A stretch of 64,000 nucleotides of DNA, taken from NCBI GenBank assembly GCA_030490835.1, contig CM059975.1, positions 10,049,579-10,113,578 on the forward strand, given 5' to 3'. Of the stretch, positions 35,530 through 47,038 are shown piece after piece. Origin of the DNA: Annona cherimola. Its lineage: Eukaryota; Streptophyta; Magnoliopsida; Magnoliales; Annonaceae. Under the pieces are notes generated by a model. The model was not told the DNA's origin and ran no database searches. It worked only from the letters and a program-made list of their open reading frames with translations. How positions within the stretch are numbered: the first letter of the stretch is position 1; the number at the start of each line of letters is the position of its first letter. The position numbers and the translations under genes are program-made.

Positions 35530-37347
35530 AAAATCTCTCTGATCAGACAGTATTTCTATATACCACGATTCATTATCTCAAAGTATACGCCAAAGAAGCA
35601 TTGGCTATATAATTTTATTGATTGAAAAATTATGCATTTATTTATTTTTATGAATTATTCTCAATGCATATCCATGTACAAAAATAATGAAATCATCTAT
35701 ATCATCTTAAGGCACTGTTTGGTAACATTCATAGTGAGTAAGTGGAGATATCGTGAAGAAAATATTTTTAAGAAGTATGAAAGCAATATGATATGTATGA
35801 AAGCAATATGATATGATAATAGTAAAGTGAGAATAAATAAAATAATTATGTTAGAAAATGATTAGAATAGAATAAGTAAAATGAAAAAATAAGATAATTA
35901 AGTAATTAATATATCAAATTATTTTTTCAAAAGTACACAGAGAAATAAGAGAGTTTACTATCATCTACATGTGTTATGGAATGGACCTTAAGCTTTTGGC
36001 ATTTTATTAAATACACTCGGGTGTACTAAATATGGTGCGAAATTTCTAAAATACTTTTATTTTTAAAAAAAAATTAAAAAAGTAGGTTCAAGTCTTCAAA
36101 ATTGGTAAATTTTAATACATTTGTTGATTACACTTAGGGAACGTTTGGCAACCAATGAAAATTTTTCCCAAAAGGCACAATTTTTCACACAACTATCCTA
36201 TTTTTCAATCACTCCGACACATCTTTCTATATAATTATTCTATTTTTTAATCATTTTTACACATTTTTTCATACATCTACTCTCTAATCATTATCCCTAT
36301 TTTTCAATTTTTTTTCACAACTTAGAAAACATAGATTAATAGCTTTATAAAAAAAATTCGAAAAAATAAAAAATAAGTTTATGCAACCAGTTGCACTGGA
36401 TGACAACCCAATTATTTTCACATAATTTTAAAGCGACCTTTTGAGTTCGTATTTATTAAGGACCACCAAATTATGCAATTGATTCAAGTGAATTTAAATA
36501 TCTTGATTAAATAAATATAGGCTCCACTTCTCTATAACTAGGTTACATATAAGCAGTCCCATGTAACCCCTTTCATTTTTGAGATTGTGATTTTTGATGA
36601 AAAATGTAATTCATTCATTATGTTTAACATCATTTATTTATCTAAGAGATCAAGTTTGATCTTGATCAAGTATGTTTATGGGTCACATTTGTTGAAAAAT
36701 ATATAAATTCATGTGGAAATTATGAAAAATGCTTAGATTCATTCATACATGTATTAGAATATAATAATACTTTATAGAATTATTTATCCACATATTATTG
36801 ATATTTTAGATGATTTAGATGTCGAAAAAACTACTTCGAAGTTAATATTTTAGAATTAAACCATTTTTTACGTTAATTTTACACATTAATAAATTAGACA
36901 TATATACAGTGAAATTTAAAAAATTTAAAGGTTTTCCAGGATATTATAAACGATGCTAAATACAATGGATGGAGTGAATTTTCCATCAACTATCAAGATT
37001 TTAAAAATGAAAAAGGTTATGTAGAGACTGGTTTCATAGAAGCTTGACCGAATAAATATAATAATGTGTAGTTTGGATTCGCCAAAAGTCTCATGATTTG
37101 TAAAAAAGTAAAAAGAAAGAAAAAATAATTGAGAGTTTCGTATGTAATTTGACATAATTTGTGTTACAATTTAGAGACGAGTGGTCAAAATTTATGAATT
37201 ATGAGTAAAAAGAAAAAGTTTAAAATTATAAATTTTGAAACACATGCATGCGTTGGCTTTGGGTTTTCAGTTGAAAAAGTTTAAAATTATAAATTTTGAG
37301 ACACATGCATGCGTCGGCTTTGGGTTTTCGGATGACGTATGTGAATC
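35530..37347. repeat. Array block S, unit 3
   Basis: Full-length counterpart of 3626-5404, ending in the same tandem duplication with GCGTCGGCTTTGGGTTTTCGG. A short direct duplication (AGTATGAAAGCAATATGATATG at 35775-35815) is private to this copy. No gene. Confidence 0.7.
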
Positions 37348-37355
37348 GTCAAAAG

Positions 37356-38063
37356 TAGGGGTGTAACTAGGATTGGTTCGGTTCGAATAGTGGTCTACCC
37401 TTTCTGTACTCTATTTGTAAAAAGTTTACCTTATCCTACTCATTTGTCGGTTTGTTTCCTAGTATATCCTACCCTCCCCATTACCCGTAGGGTCGGTTTC
37501 AGTTTCGGTTATAAATCGGTTCATTTAATACTCAGATACAATATTTTTTAAAAATTTCTATATTGTTTTAAATAATGTAAAATAATACTCATTTATGTTT
37601 TAAAATCCTAAGTGCATATATTATTGTTTATATTACTATATAAAAATACGAAGTATAGACCATCATGACCCAATCATTAAATTATTAATATATTATAATA
37701 ACAAGTTATAAGAGTATTTATAAAAGTCTTTCGGAAGTCAATGACATATATATAAATTTATACTTCACAAGGTACAAAATTCATTTAAATTTGAATTTGT
37801 TAAAATATATGTGCACATAATATGTCAAAGACAAAACATAATACATACTATATAATATATATTATACACATATATAATTGTACACCTAATTAATTACCTA
37901 TATGAGTACCTATGCGGGTCGGTTTTGAGCACCAAACGTATCTACTCTACGCGTACCTTATTTTAGAAAGCGGGTAATAATTTATACTTGATCTATACCC
38001 ATATGTACTATTTTCTACCCGACTCTATCTAAATTAGGGTCGAATTCATGGGTTGCGCCCCCA
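37356..38063. mobile_element. Non-autonomous hAT element, TAGGGGTGTAAC ends
   Basis: Left end TAGGGGTGTAACTAGG and right end GGGTTGCGCCCCCA (inverse TGGGGGCGCAACCC), flanked by GTCAAAAG (37348-37355) and GTCAAAGG (38064-38071), 7 of 8 matching. Unit 1 at ~5410 runs through without it. Interior AT-rich, no open frame of note. Confidence 0.8.
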
Positions 38064-38310
38064 GTCAAAGGCATCGAAGCTAAGAAAAAACAAGAACCCG
38101 CACCGCTAGTCAAAAGCATCGAAGCTAAGAAAAAACAACCCGCGAGTGGGCCCTTGGTAGCGCAGCAGCGACAGCCGATCACACACGCCGTCAACACTCA
38201 ACCCTCGGCCGAGGAAATGCGTCTGGTAACTGCAGCTGGTATGCTTCCTGGATGCTTCGTGTGCGCTCGCGCTTCCAGTCGGCGACCTGTAAAAACGACC
38301 ACTGGGTCTT
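38064..38310 (+). promoter_or_regulatory. Orphan copy of the type-A (gene 1) promoter
   Basis: CGAAGCTAAGAAAAAACAA...GTGGGCCCTTGG.AGCGCAGCAGCGACAGCCGATCAC matches 5412-5620 upstream of gene 1, through TGCTTCCTGGATGCTTCGT and AAAACGACCA. In unit 1 this leads to the TATA box and the gene. Here the match stops and an AT-rich segment plus block T follow. A private ~45-bp tandem duplication (AGTCAAAGGCATCGAAGCTAAG) is at 38064-38140. The gene it once served appears to have been deleted. Confidence 0.75.
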
Positions 38311-38635
38311 TCGGATCGTTTCATTGGGGAGGTCCACTTACGTCTGCGGTGTCGTTTCACTGGGGACGTTGGGCATGTGGATTTTGGTGGGACCGTCAGA
38401 TGAGGTGGAGAATATAAAATAAAATATTTTAAAAAATGTGTCATTAATATAAAATGATAATAATAAAGTTTTAATAAATAGGATAATTAAAAGGAAAAAT
38501 AATTGAAATGTAGAAATAAAATTGCAAAATAAGATCACTGAGTTATTAAATGATTTGAGGTGAAATAAGGGGAATGTATAGTTTTCCACCGTATTCCACC
38601 CCACCCCACACATGCACATCTTCAAACGAGCCCTT
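38311..38635. repeat. AT-rich segment between promoter relic and block T
   Basis: Begins GTTTCATTGGGGAGG, then GTTGGGCATGTGGATTTTGGTGGGACC, and ends CCACCCCACACATGCACATC. Repeated at 44785-45069 before block T of unit 4; absent from unit 2. It may be a MITE but no clean ends were found. Confidence 0.5.
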
Positions 38636-39994
38636 CTTTCACCCTTTAAGCTCGGTGTACTCCATATGTATGAATGATTGCATGTTAAAACTCATATTTG
38701 GTTATTTTTACAAAATATATTGATTTTATTAGCCTAGCCCAACGTAAGTTTATATTAGTCCCAGATAGTTTATACGTTTTCTAATTTTTTTATAAAATAT
38801 TTTTTAAGTATATTTAATTCATACATCAAAATTTATACCTTTCTAAATATGTACATCTTTTTTATTTTTAAAAATCAACATTTTGAGGAGTGAAAATGAC
38901 TTAAATACCTTCTGAAGTGTTAATTTTAAAATAAAAAATGTATACGAAGATTCAGAAATTGTAAAATTTAATGTATTGAATTAAATACACTTCAAAATAT
39001 TTTCATAAAAAAAATAATAAATGGTGTGTTTGTCTACATTCCAAACATTCAAATCAAAACTTTTAATTTAGAACTTTTCATTCTATATAACTACCTATTT
39101 TTTAATTATCTATTCACATCTTCCTATACAACTATTTTATTTTTCAATTATTTCTATATAATTATCTAAATAACTAACATATCTATTTTAACTTTATTTT
39201 CTTTATTTTTTATTATTACTTTTATCGTTTTGTGTCATTGTCTTTCAATTTAAAATTTTTATCACTTTTCAAATGATCCCAAAAAAGTAGGAACTAGCTT
39301 GAGCTCATAAAAAAAATTATGCTAGCCTCAAGTAACAAGATTATGATCTTTTCACAAAGTACCCACTTGCATTAGATCAAAACCCTTTATAAAGTAAACC
39401 TTATAAAATTTAAATATTTTCAAAATCAATTAACCCTATGATTAAGATAAAACAACTTTAAAAGGTCTTTTTTCTTTTTTATTTGGTGAAAGAACATAAG
39501 GTTAAAAATATTCTAAATCAATTGAAAAGGCTCTCTATGTAATTTTTTTATGGGTAAGATTAAAAGGTTAAAAGTTCATTTTTGTATGTAAGTTTATTTC
39601 GGCAAAAAATTGAAATTTGTAAGATTTGTTTTGCAAATTTTCATAACACACATGGTAAAATGTAATTAAGCAAAACACAATTCTCTTTCTCCTAATGAAA
39701 AAGACCGGGCGGAAAAGATGATCGGATTTAAAAGTGAATCGAAATGGGCTGAAGTGAAAATTCCGGCCCATCGAAGTTAACGGCTTCGAGAGCCGATCGA
39801 AAATACAAGCGCGATTGTATTCGGTCGATTGTATTCCGTCTATCGGTCGCTGTCTATCGGTCGAAAATACAAGCGGGTTTGTATTCGGTCTGTGCAGGAA
39901 AAAGGTCTGGTGTATGCATGGCCTTGTATTTGGCGTGTAGGAAAAACGTCAATGCTCCCAGCCGCGAAAGTTCCCGGTTGCTTCGGATTTCCTG
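38636..39994. repeat. Array block T, unit 3 (type-B upstream region)
   Basis: Counterpart of 9471-10833. Near the gene it carries a private tandem repeat, CGGTCGAAAATACAAGCG..TTGTATTCGGTC (about 39797-39890), and lacks the AT-rich insert found in units 2 and 4. Confidence 0.7.
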
Positions 39995-40000
39995 TATAAA
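39995..40000 (+). promoter_or_regulatory. TATA element of gene copy 3
   Basis: TATAAA within GATTTCCTGTATAAACATAG, 168 bp before the ATG, followed by the CT-rich leader shared with the other copies. Confidence 0.55.
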
Positions 40001-40167
40001 CATAGTCCATGCTCCTCTCTTCTCATCAGCTTCTCTCTCTCTCTCTGTGCACCAGCCTCTCTCTTCCCCTCTTCCCTCAGTCCTCACCGGCTTCTCCCTC
40101 TCTCCGCACCAACTTCTCTCTCTCTTTCGCTCGCTCCCTTACTCACAGTCTCACACATAGAGTAAAA

Positions 40168-40605
40168 ATGGCCGGTACCAGCATAGGCCCCGAAATAGCA
40201 GTGGAAGTGGAGGACGAGCAGCCCGACACAGAGATCATGCCAGACACGATCAGGGCTGACGTGAAGGTCGTTCAGAAGAATGCATTAAAGGTGGCTAACC
40301 TCTGCGTCACAATTTCTGCAATTTGGATTTTTGGGGATATACGCGGTACGTTAACTACTGGTTGTTCTGAACCAAAATCTTCCCACGGACAATACCACTA
40401 TCTGATCTCCAACGCGTATGCTCTGGTGAGCTTCATGAGCTTTGAGATTGGGATACTCTTGCTTCTTTTCTCAATTCTACTGCCACAGGTTCCCCGTGTC
40501 ATGAGTTTGGCAAAGAAGATAGTTTGGGCGGCTTTCGTGCTAGTTCACATGGCTTTAGTCCTGAAAATGACCACTCACGTTGCCTGCCAGCTGAATGTTC
40601 ATTGA
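40168..40605 (+). CDS. Unrecognised three-TM small protein, gene copy 3
   Basis: Single-exon frame of 145 aa starting MAGTSIGPEIAVEVEDEQ. The layout is the same as copies 1 and 4: acidic N-terminus, then hydrophobic segments at about residues 42-64, 79-105 and 118-140. It ends ...QLNVH, two residues short of copy 4, because one base (T of TTGATTTGA) is missing and TGA follows at once. Private changes include Thr27-to-Asp region variants (PDTIRADV), Gly56-Asn57 to Gly-Asp, Ala65 to Gly and Leu118 to Ile. None breaks the frame or puts a charge in a membrane segment core. A poly(A) signal AATAAA is at 40868-40873. It uses the type-B promoter. No family is recognised; a role in a membrane is inferred only from hydropathy. 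Confidence 0.75.
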   Translation: MAGTSIGPEIAVEVEDEQPDTEIMPDTIRADVKVVQKNALKVANLCVTISAIWIFGDIRGTLTTGCSEPKSSHGQYHYLISNAYALVSFMSFEIGILLLLFSILLPQVPRVMSLAKKIVWAAFVLVHMALVLKMTTHVACQLNVH

Positions 40606-42440
40606 TTTGGGAGCCAGCGTTGTCTTTCTGCTGGCCGCTTCATGGCACCATTGATTATTGGTGTGCATTATCTATATATTGATAGCTCATGTGATGGTAT
40701 CGGCTACTGATTAGCAGCCAGTAGCCAGTCTTAGACTATTAATACTTAAGGTTCTCTTCTTCCTTTTCATATCCTTCTCCTTCGAGTGGCTTTTTTTTTT
40801 TGCATGGTGGATGTTTATCCTAGTCTGTACGTCCTTGTCCTCGATCTTTGCTGTACCTGCCGTAAAAAATAAAATAAAATTAGCATCTGTTGCTTAATTT
40901 CTTCGTAGTTATAGTTTTTTTTTTAAAAAAAAATTTATTGGTCGATGTAATGTATGTTGCCCTTGCATTATTCGTGATGAGATAATAGTTTGAAGCCAGC
41001 ATCACAGATTACTGAAGTTTTATCCTTGGATCGATCGATTCGCATGCATGCATGCATGCCAAGGTTACCACAATGAGGATTTACGTGTAAGATGAACCAC
41101 GCCTTTGACCCCATCAACGATAGATGACGGGTATACTGGCCCCTCTTAATGGATAACTATCCAACAAAGTACATTCTTGGAATGTCTCGATTTGGCCCAC
41201 CACGATGAGGAAATTAAAATCCAATCTAACTATTTCACCTAGAATAGTTTATGCTGCTAATAATCCAAGATTCTAATCGATTGCAAATGGATGTAACTAA
41301 ATTTCATATTGTACACATGGTTTTAATTATATGTTTTTTAAACCGTATAGTGTGCAGGAGACTTTGATTGAAATGCTTTTGCATTTCCTAATTAATTAAA
41401 CAAGTTATTCTAAATAAAACTGTCAGATTGCAGGCGTAAGTCAAAATTTCAACTTTAATGGAGCCATTTCGTGAAAATGATTCTCTTCTGATTTCCAGGA
41501 TTTAGGGGAATTCTTTTTTAAATTTGTTTGAAATCAGGCTTCGGGGGAATCGCTTACGTCCTTTAGAGTCTACAATATTGTAAATCAGGACGATTATCTT
41601 TCAACATGACAACTTTTGAAATTTGTTTATTTAAGGCATACGAGATTTTTGGATTAAATTTTATCTAAGATGAGAATGTAACAATGTGTATTAGGAATAA
41701 GTAAAGTTGTATTGAGAATGGGTAAAGTTTGCGTTCGAAATTAAAAAAACTGCATTGAAAATTAGAAAATTAAATTAAAAATGGTGATACAAATTCAATC
41801 CAAGAATCTCCAATCAATTGGAACACGAACCTTACAGCAAGCATGGCGAAAAGACATAATCGCAATCACGCCCAGGATTTTCTACTGCATTTGGGAGCTG
41901 TTATACATATCCAAAAATGGTAAATTTTAGTTTATAAAGTAAATACAATTATATTAATAATTTTATAAAAAATTTCAAAAAAATTTCAAAATGAAGTTTT
42001 CGATGCGGGTGCATTGAATCAATTCTTATGTATATCCATGAGGAGTTGAATTCATTGGTTGATTGACCAATTTGTTGATTTTTTCTTGTATATAATAGCA
42101 TGTTTATGTGCAATTCATTGAAGAAAATTGTGGAAGAAAAGTTCAAAAATTTTGCAGAAATTTAAACACATAGGTTTCTTTTTGCATTGCTCAAAGCCAG
42201 CTGCTTTGACTAGTGGATGGATATTTTACTCGCTTGTTACATTGTATGCGCTTTCTTCATGTCTTCATTGTTTTAGTGGAGTGAGATCTCACTTCATAAG
42301 GCAATTTTAGGTGCAAATGAGGAAACATAAAGGCTCCTATTATTGTACCAGATGGTGAATTGATTCTACATTCCAACAATTAACATTTCATATAACGAAA
42401 TTAATTCACATTGCTGAAAATCACTTAGATTTTATTATTT
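40606..42440. repeat. Array block U, unit 3
   Basis: 3'UTR and downstream region of copy 3, colinear with 6236-8130 apart from small indels (about 45 bp lost near 41006). Non-coding. Confidence 0.75.
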
Positions 42441-42454
42441 ATATATTTGTTTCT

Positions 42455-43454
42455 TTCTCAAATGCGGTTGTGGACATCTTTAATTTAGATGAGATATAAT
42501 TCATAACTAAACAAAGATTTTAAAGACAATAACAAAGTGAATTTCGTATCATCATCATCAAAGTTAACCTCATTCAAAGGTTTCGCAAAATAGTAAAATC
42601 CTTTAAGAATGTGTCCGGGAATGGGTAATCCATGGGTTAAAATTTATAGGCCTTTCCTACATACATTTTGCTATAATTTGATATCTTCTCTATTTGATTA
42701 TTCTTTTTATTATTATTCTTATATTTTAAGAGAAATAATTATCTTACCTTTGCTAAATAATGATTTCCTTAGCTCACTTTAAAATTTTCATTTAAAAATA
42801 TTTTTTTTACTTGTTTTTCATAAACTTGTTAGTATACATACCAAGTTTTAACATTTTTGAATGTATATATATATATATATATATATATTTAAAAAGTTTT
42901 AAACACATGAGCATTTTAAAGCTTTTTCGAATTTTTTTCTCTTTTCACTTTTACTTTGATATCTTTCCAAAAAGATTGCAAATAGGTAATGAACTGGAAT
43001 GGAAAAGTAGGACTGAGGTAATTTTTGAAAAAAATAGATGTTGATGTGATGTGATATATGTAAAGTCTAAATAAAATGATAATAGATAAGATAATAATAT
43101 GAAAAGATATAAGAAAAATAATCAGAATATAAAGATAATAATAAAAAATAGGGTAGTTAAATAATTAAATTCCAAATCATAGCCAAACATGTGTAAAAGA
43201 AAAAAGAAGTAAGAAAAAAATTGCTCACAAATTACTTATTCCTAAATGCACATTGATAATAAATAATGGTTAAGAATAAGATAAATTTTGGAAAGTAAGA
43301 GTAATGTAACACGATATGGGTAAAGAGAAAATAAAGCATCAATAAATAGTGTAGCTGTACATAAATATGAGAAAATAATAAAATATAAAAATAAAAATAA
43401 AAACGTATGGAGATTAAATAATTAATATAACAGGTTAGAAAAAGCAGGAAAACA
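42455..43454. repeat. Array block Q (partial), unit 4
   Basis: Follows U at the recurrent junction and holds the MITE-like segment at 42607-43253 and a (TA)n run near 42866-42888. Non-coding. Confidence 0.7.
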
Positions 43455-44084
43455 AAGTTCACCTATTTACACCATTCGATGCTTCAATAACTTTATTTAT
43501 GTGGACGTGTTGATTGATTATACAAACTAGGGATATAATGTGCCATCGTTTAGCGCGGATACGCAGATATTAAACTTAAGCAATCTTCTGTTGTGAACCG
43601 AACTGCCATTACGGACTTTATTGATGAAGAAACCAAAACCACAGATTGCAGAGAATTACAGAACAATGGCCGGAGCCCAAGGATCCCGAATCAACGAACT
43701 TACATGGGTCGTATCAAAAGACCGTCAGACAATTCCACCTTTTGCTGTTCAGATCCTTCCTTGTTTATAAGCCCCATCACACCAAGTCACCAATTACTTA
43801 AGCCCGACTGAAGCTGCACCCAACCAAGGCCCACTAACCCTATAATCATCTAGAACACATCCAACAAATTAATTGACTTCAACGAAGGAGAATCAAGATG
43901 GTTTATTATAGCCACCTGCGGTAGTGGGACCGCTGCCTCCGCCGTCCAGCGTCCTTTGTTCAAAAGTCGGCCTGGACATTGTAGGGCTGTATCCACTTTA
44001 ATTATTTAGTGGAGCTGTGTCTTCATTTAGGTTGGTGGAGCTACGTGTTTGTTGTAATTTAAGTTGAAGAAAAAAAATTCTCTC
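43455..44084 (+). repeat. Array block R and connector, unit 4, with 34-codon ORF
   Basis: ATG 43666 to TAA 43768-43770, starting MAGAQGSRINELTWVVSKDR and ending VQILPCL. This unit lacks the two hAT insertions of unit 3 and so supplies both empty sites (43771-43778 and 43831-43838). The connector to block S (43839-44084) has the TTCAAAAGTCGGCC tRNA-like stretch. Confidence 0.55.
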
Positions 44085-45069
44085 TGACCAGACACTATTT
44101 CTATATACCATGATTCATTATTTCAAAGTATATACCAAAGAAGCGTTGGCTATATAATTTTATTGATTGAAAATTTATGCATTTATTTTTTTATGAATTA
44201 TTCTCAATGCATATGAATGTACAAAAATAATGAAATCATCTGTACCATCTTACGGCACTGTTTGGTTACATTGATAGTGAGTAAGTGGAGATATTGAGAA
44301 GAAAATATTTTTAAGAAGTATGAAACCAATATGATATAATAATCGTAAAGTGAGAATAAATAAAATAATTATGTTAGAAAAGAATTAGAATAGAATAAGT
44401 AAAATGAAAAAATAAGATAATTAAGTAATTAATATATCAAATTATTTTTTCAAAAGTACACAGAGAATGTAAGAGAGTTTACTATCATCTACATGTCTTG
44501 TGGAATGGACCTTAAGCTTTCGGTATTTTATTAAATGCACCCGGGTGTTTTAAATTTGGTCTGAAATTTCTAAAATACCTTTGTTTTTTTAAAAAAATTT
44601 AAAAAGTAGGTTCAAGCCTTCAAATTTGGTAAAATTTAATACATTTGTTGATTACACTTGGGGAGCGTTTGGCAACTAATGAAAATTTTTCCTAAAAAAC
44701 ACATTTTTCCACATATTTGTCAATCAATTCCACATATTTTTCTATATAATTATTCTACTTTTCAATTATTTTTACACATTTTTCGCTGTGTCATTTCATT
44801 GGGTAGGTTGGGCATGTTGATTTTTGTGGGACCTTGAGATGAGGTGGAGAATATAAAATAAAATATTTTAAAAAATGTGTCATTAATATAAAATGATAAT
44901 AATAAAGTTTGAATAAATAGGATAATTAAAAGGAAAAATAATTGAAATGTAGAAATAAAATTGCAAAATAAGATTAATGAATTATTAAATGATTTGAGGT
45001 GAAATAAAGGGAATGTATAGTTTTCCACGGTATTTCACCCTGCCCTACACATGAATATCTCCAAACGAG
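44085..45069. repeat. Array block S (shortened) and AT-rich segment, unit 4
   Basis: S runs from TCTCTCTGACCAGACA to about 44785, where it stops inside its MITE-like region and joins the GTGTCATTTCATTGGG segment also found at 38311-38635. The rest of S and the type-A promoter are missing here. No gene. Confidence 0.65.
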
Positions 45070-46416
45070 CCCTTTCTCTCACCCCAAAAGCTCTGTATAC
45101 TCCATATGTATGAATGATTGCATTTTAAAACTCATATTTAGTTATTTTTACAAAATATATTGATGTTATTAGCCTGGCCCAACGTAAATTTATATTAATC
45201 TCAGATAGTTTATATGTTTTTCTAATTTTTTTATAAAATATTTTTTCAAGTGTGTTTAATTCATACGTCAAAATTCATACCTTTCTAAATATATACATCT
45301 TTTTTTATTTTTAAAAATCAACATTTTGAGGAGTGAAAATGACTTAAATACCTTCTGAAGTATTAATTTTAAATTAAAAATATATGCGAAGATTCAAAAA
45401 TTGTAAAATTTAATGTATTGAATAAAATACACTTTCAAAAATATTTTCATAAAAATAAAAAAATAAATGGTGCATTTTTTTACACTTGAAACTTTCAAAT
45501 AAAAACTTCTAAATTTAAAACTTTTCATTCCGGACAATTACGTTATTTTTTAATTATTTATTCATATCTTCCTATGCAAAATTGCAAATATCCAAAAAAC
45601 TAATGTATTTATTTGAACTTTATTCTTATTTTTTCATAATTACTTTTGTCATTTTATATAATTGTCTTTTAATTCAAAAATTTTATCACTTTTCAAGCAC
45701 ACCTAGAAAAGAAGAAAATAACTTGGGCTCCTAAAAAATTTATGTTAGTCTTAGATAACAAGATTATAATCTTTTCACAAAGTACCTGCTTGCATTAGAT
45801 CAAAACCCTTTATAAAGTAAACCTTATAAAATTTAAATCTTTTCAAAATCAATTAACCCTATGATTAAGATAAAACAACTTTAAAAGGTCTTTTTTTTAA
45901 TTGGTGAAAGTACATAAGGTTAAAAATATTCTAAATCAACTGAAAAGGCTCTTTATGTAAGTTTTTTTTATCGGTAAGATTAAAAGGTTAAAAGTTTCTT
46001 TTTAATGTAAGTTTATTTCTGCAAAAAATTGAAATTTGTAAGATTTGTTTTGCAAATATTCATAACACACATGGTAAAATCTGATTAAGCAAAACACAAT
46101 TCTCCTTCCCTAATGAAAACGACCGGATTTAAAAATGAATCGAAATGTGCTGATGTGGAAATTCCAGCTCATCGCACGGCTTCGAGAGTCGGTCGAAAAT
46201 AAAGCTACGGCTTCGAGAGTCGGTCGAACATAAAGGTGTGGTTGTAAGGATCGTGATTTCCTGTACCGGTGCATCAGTGCCCCGGAAAATAAATATCTAA
46301 AATAATTATTTAAAATATTTCGAAAATAATAAAAGTTGATACACATATTAAATATACTTAAATTTATACTTTATATAAAAAATGGTTGAATGCAAGTGCA
46401 GGAAATCACGATTCCT
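45070..46416. repeat. Array block T, unit 4 (type-B upstream region)
   Basis: Counterpart of 9471-10833 and 38636-39994. It contains a private tandem duplication of ACGGCTTCGAGAGTCGGTCGA (46177 and 46206) and shares with unit 2 the AT-rich insert at ~46280-46380. Confidence 0.7.
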
Positions 46417-46457
46417 TATAAAACGAGCACGTGCCCCTCTTCTCAGCCGAGCACGTG
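46417..46457 (+). promoter_or_regulatory. TATA box and duplicated G-box of gene copy 4
   Basis: TATAAAA at 46417-46423 is followed by CACGTG at 46428-46433 and again at 46452-46457, created by a tandem duplication of GAGCACGTGCCCCTCTTCTC. Copy 2 has a single CACATG. CACGTG is the core of plant bZIP/bHLH sites, but these lie downstream of the TATA box, in the likely leader. Confidence 0.5.
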
Positions 46458-46594
46458 CCCCTCTTCTCTCTCTCTGCACCAGCCTCTCTTCCTCTCTTCC
46501 CTCAGTCCTCACCGGCTTCTCCCTCTCTCCGCACCAACTTCTCTCTCTCTCTCTCGCTCGCTCCCTCACTCACAGTCTCACACATAGAGTAAAA

Positions 46595-47038
46595 ATGGCC
46601 GGTACCAGCATAGGCCCCGAAATAGCAGTGGAAGTGGAGGACGAGCAGCCCGACACAGAGATCATGCCAGCCACGATGATGGCCGACGTGAAGGTCGTTC
46701 AGAAGAATGCATTAAAGGTGGCTAACCTCTGCGTCACAATTTCTGCAATTTGGATTTTTGGGAATATACGCGGTACGTTAACCACTGCCTGTTCTGAACC
46801 AAAATCTTCCCACGGACAATACCAGTATCTGATCTCCAACGCGTATGCTCTGGTGAGCTTCATGAGCTTTGAGATTGGGATACTCTTGCTTCTTTTCTCA
46901 ATTCTACTGCCAGAGGTTCCCCGTATCATGAGTTTGGCAAAGAAGCTAGTTTGGGCGGCTTTCGTGCTAGTTCACGTGGCTTTAGTCCTTAAAATGACCA
47001 CTCACGTTGCCTGCCAGCTGAATGTTCATCTGATTTGA
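46595..47038 (+). CDS. Unrecognised three-TM small protein, gene copy 4 (longest)
   Basis: Frame of 147 aa, the longest copy, used here as reference. Residues 1-40 are hydrophilic with an acidic stretch (EVEDEQPDTE, 13-22). Hydrophobic segments lie at about 42-64, 79-105 and 118-140, with basic residues at Lys33/37/41, Arg110 and Lys116/117. Cys46, Cys66 and Cys140 are in all copies that keep these regions. TGA follows QLNVHLI. The 5' leader is CT-rich, and a poly(A) signal AATAAA is at 47293-47298. Only conservative differences separate it from copy 3 in the core. The frame is single-exon in every copy, and no family I know fits. Paralogue conservation across the coding part, with strong drift around it, argues that it is a real gene. 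Confidence 0.8.
   Translation: MAGTSIGPEIAVEVEDEQPDTEIMPATMMADVKVVQKNALKVANLCVTISAIWIFGNIRGTLTTACSEPKSSHGQYQYLISNAYALVSFMSFEIGILLLLFSILLPEVPRIMSLAKKLVWAAFVLVHVALVLKMTTHVACQLNVHLI

Noticed and set aside
43226..43470. Minus-strand frame rich in Phe/Tyr/Leu
   Set aside because: AT-rich non-coding sequence of block Q; sister units have stops or shifts at the same place.
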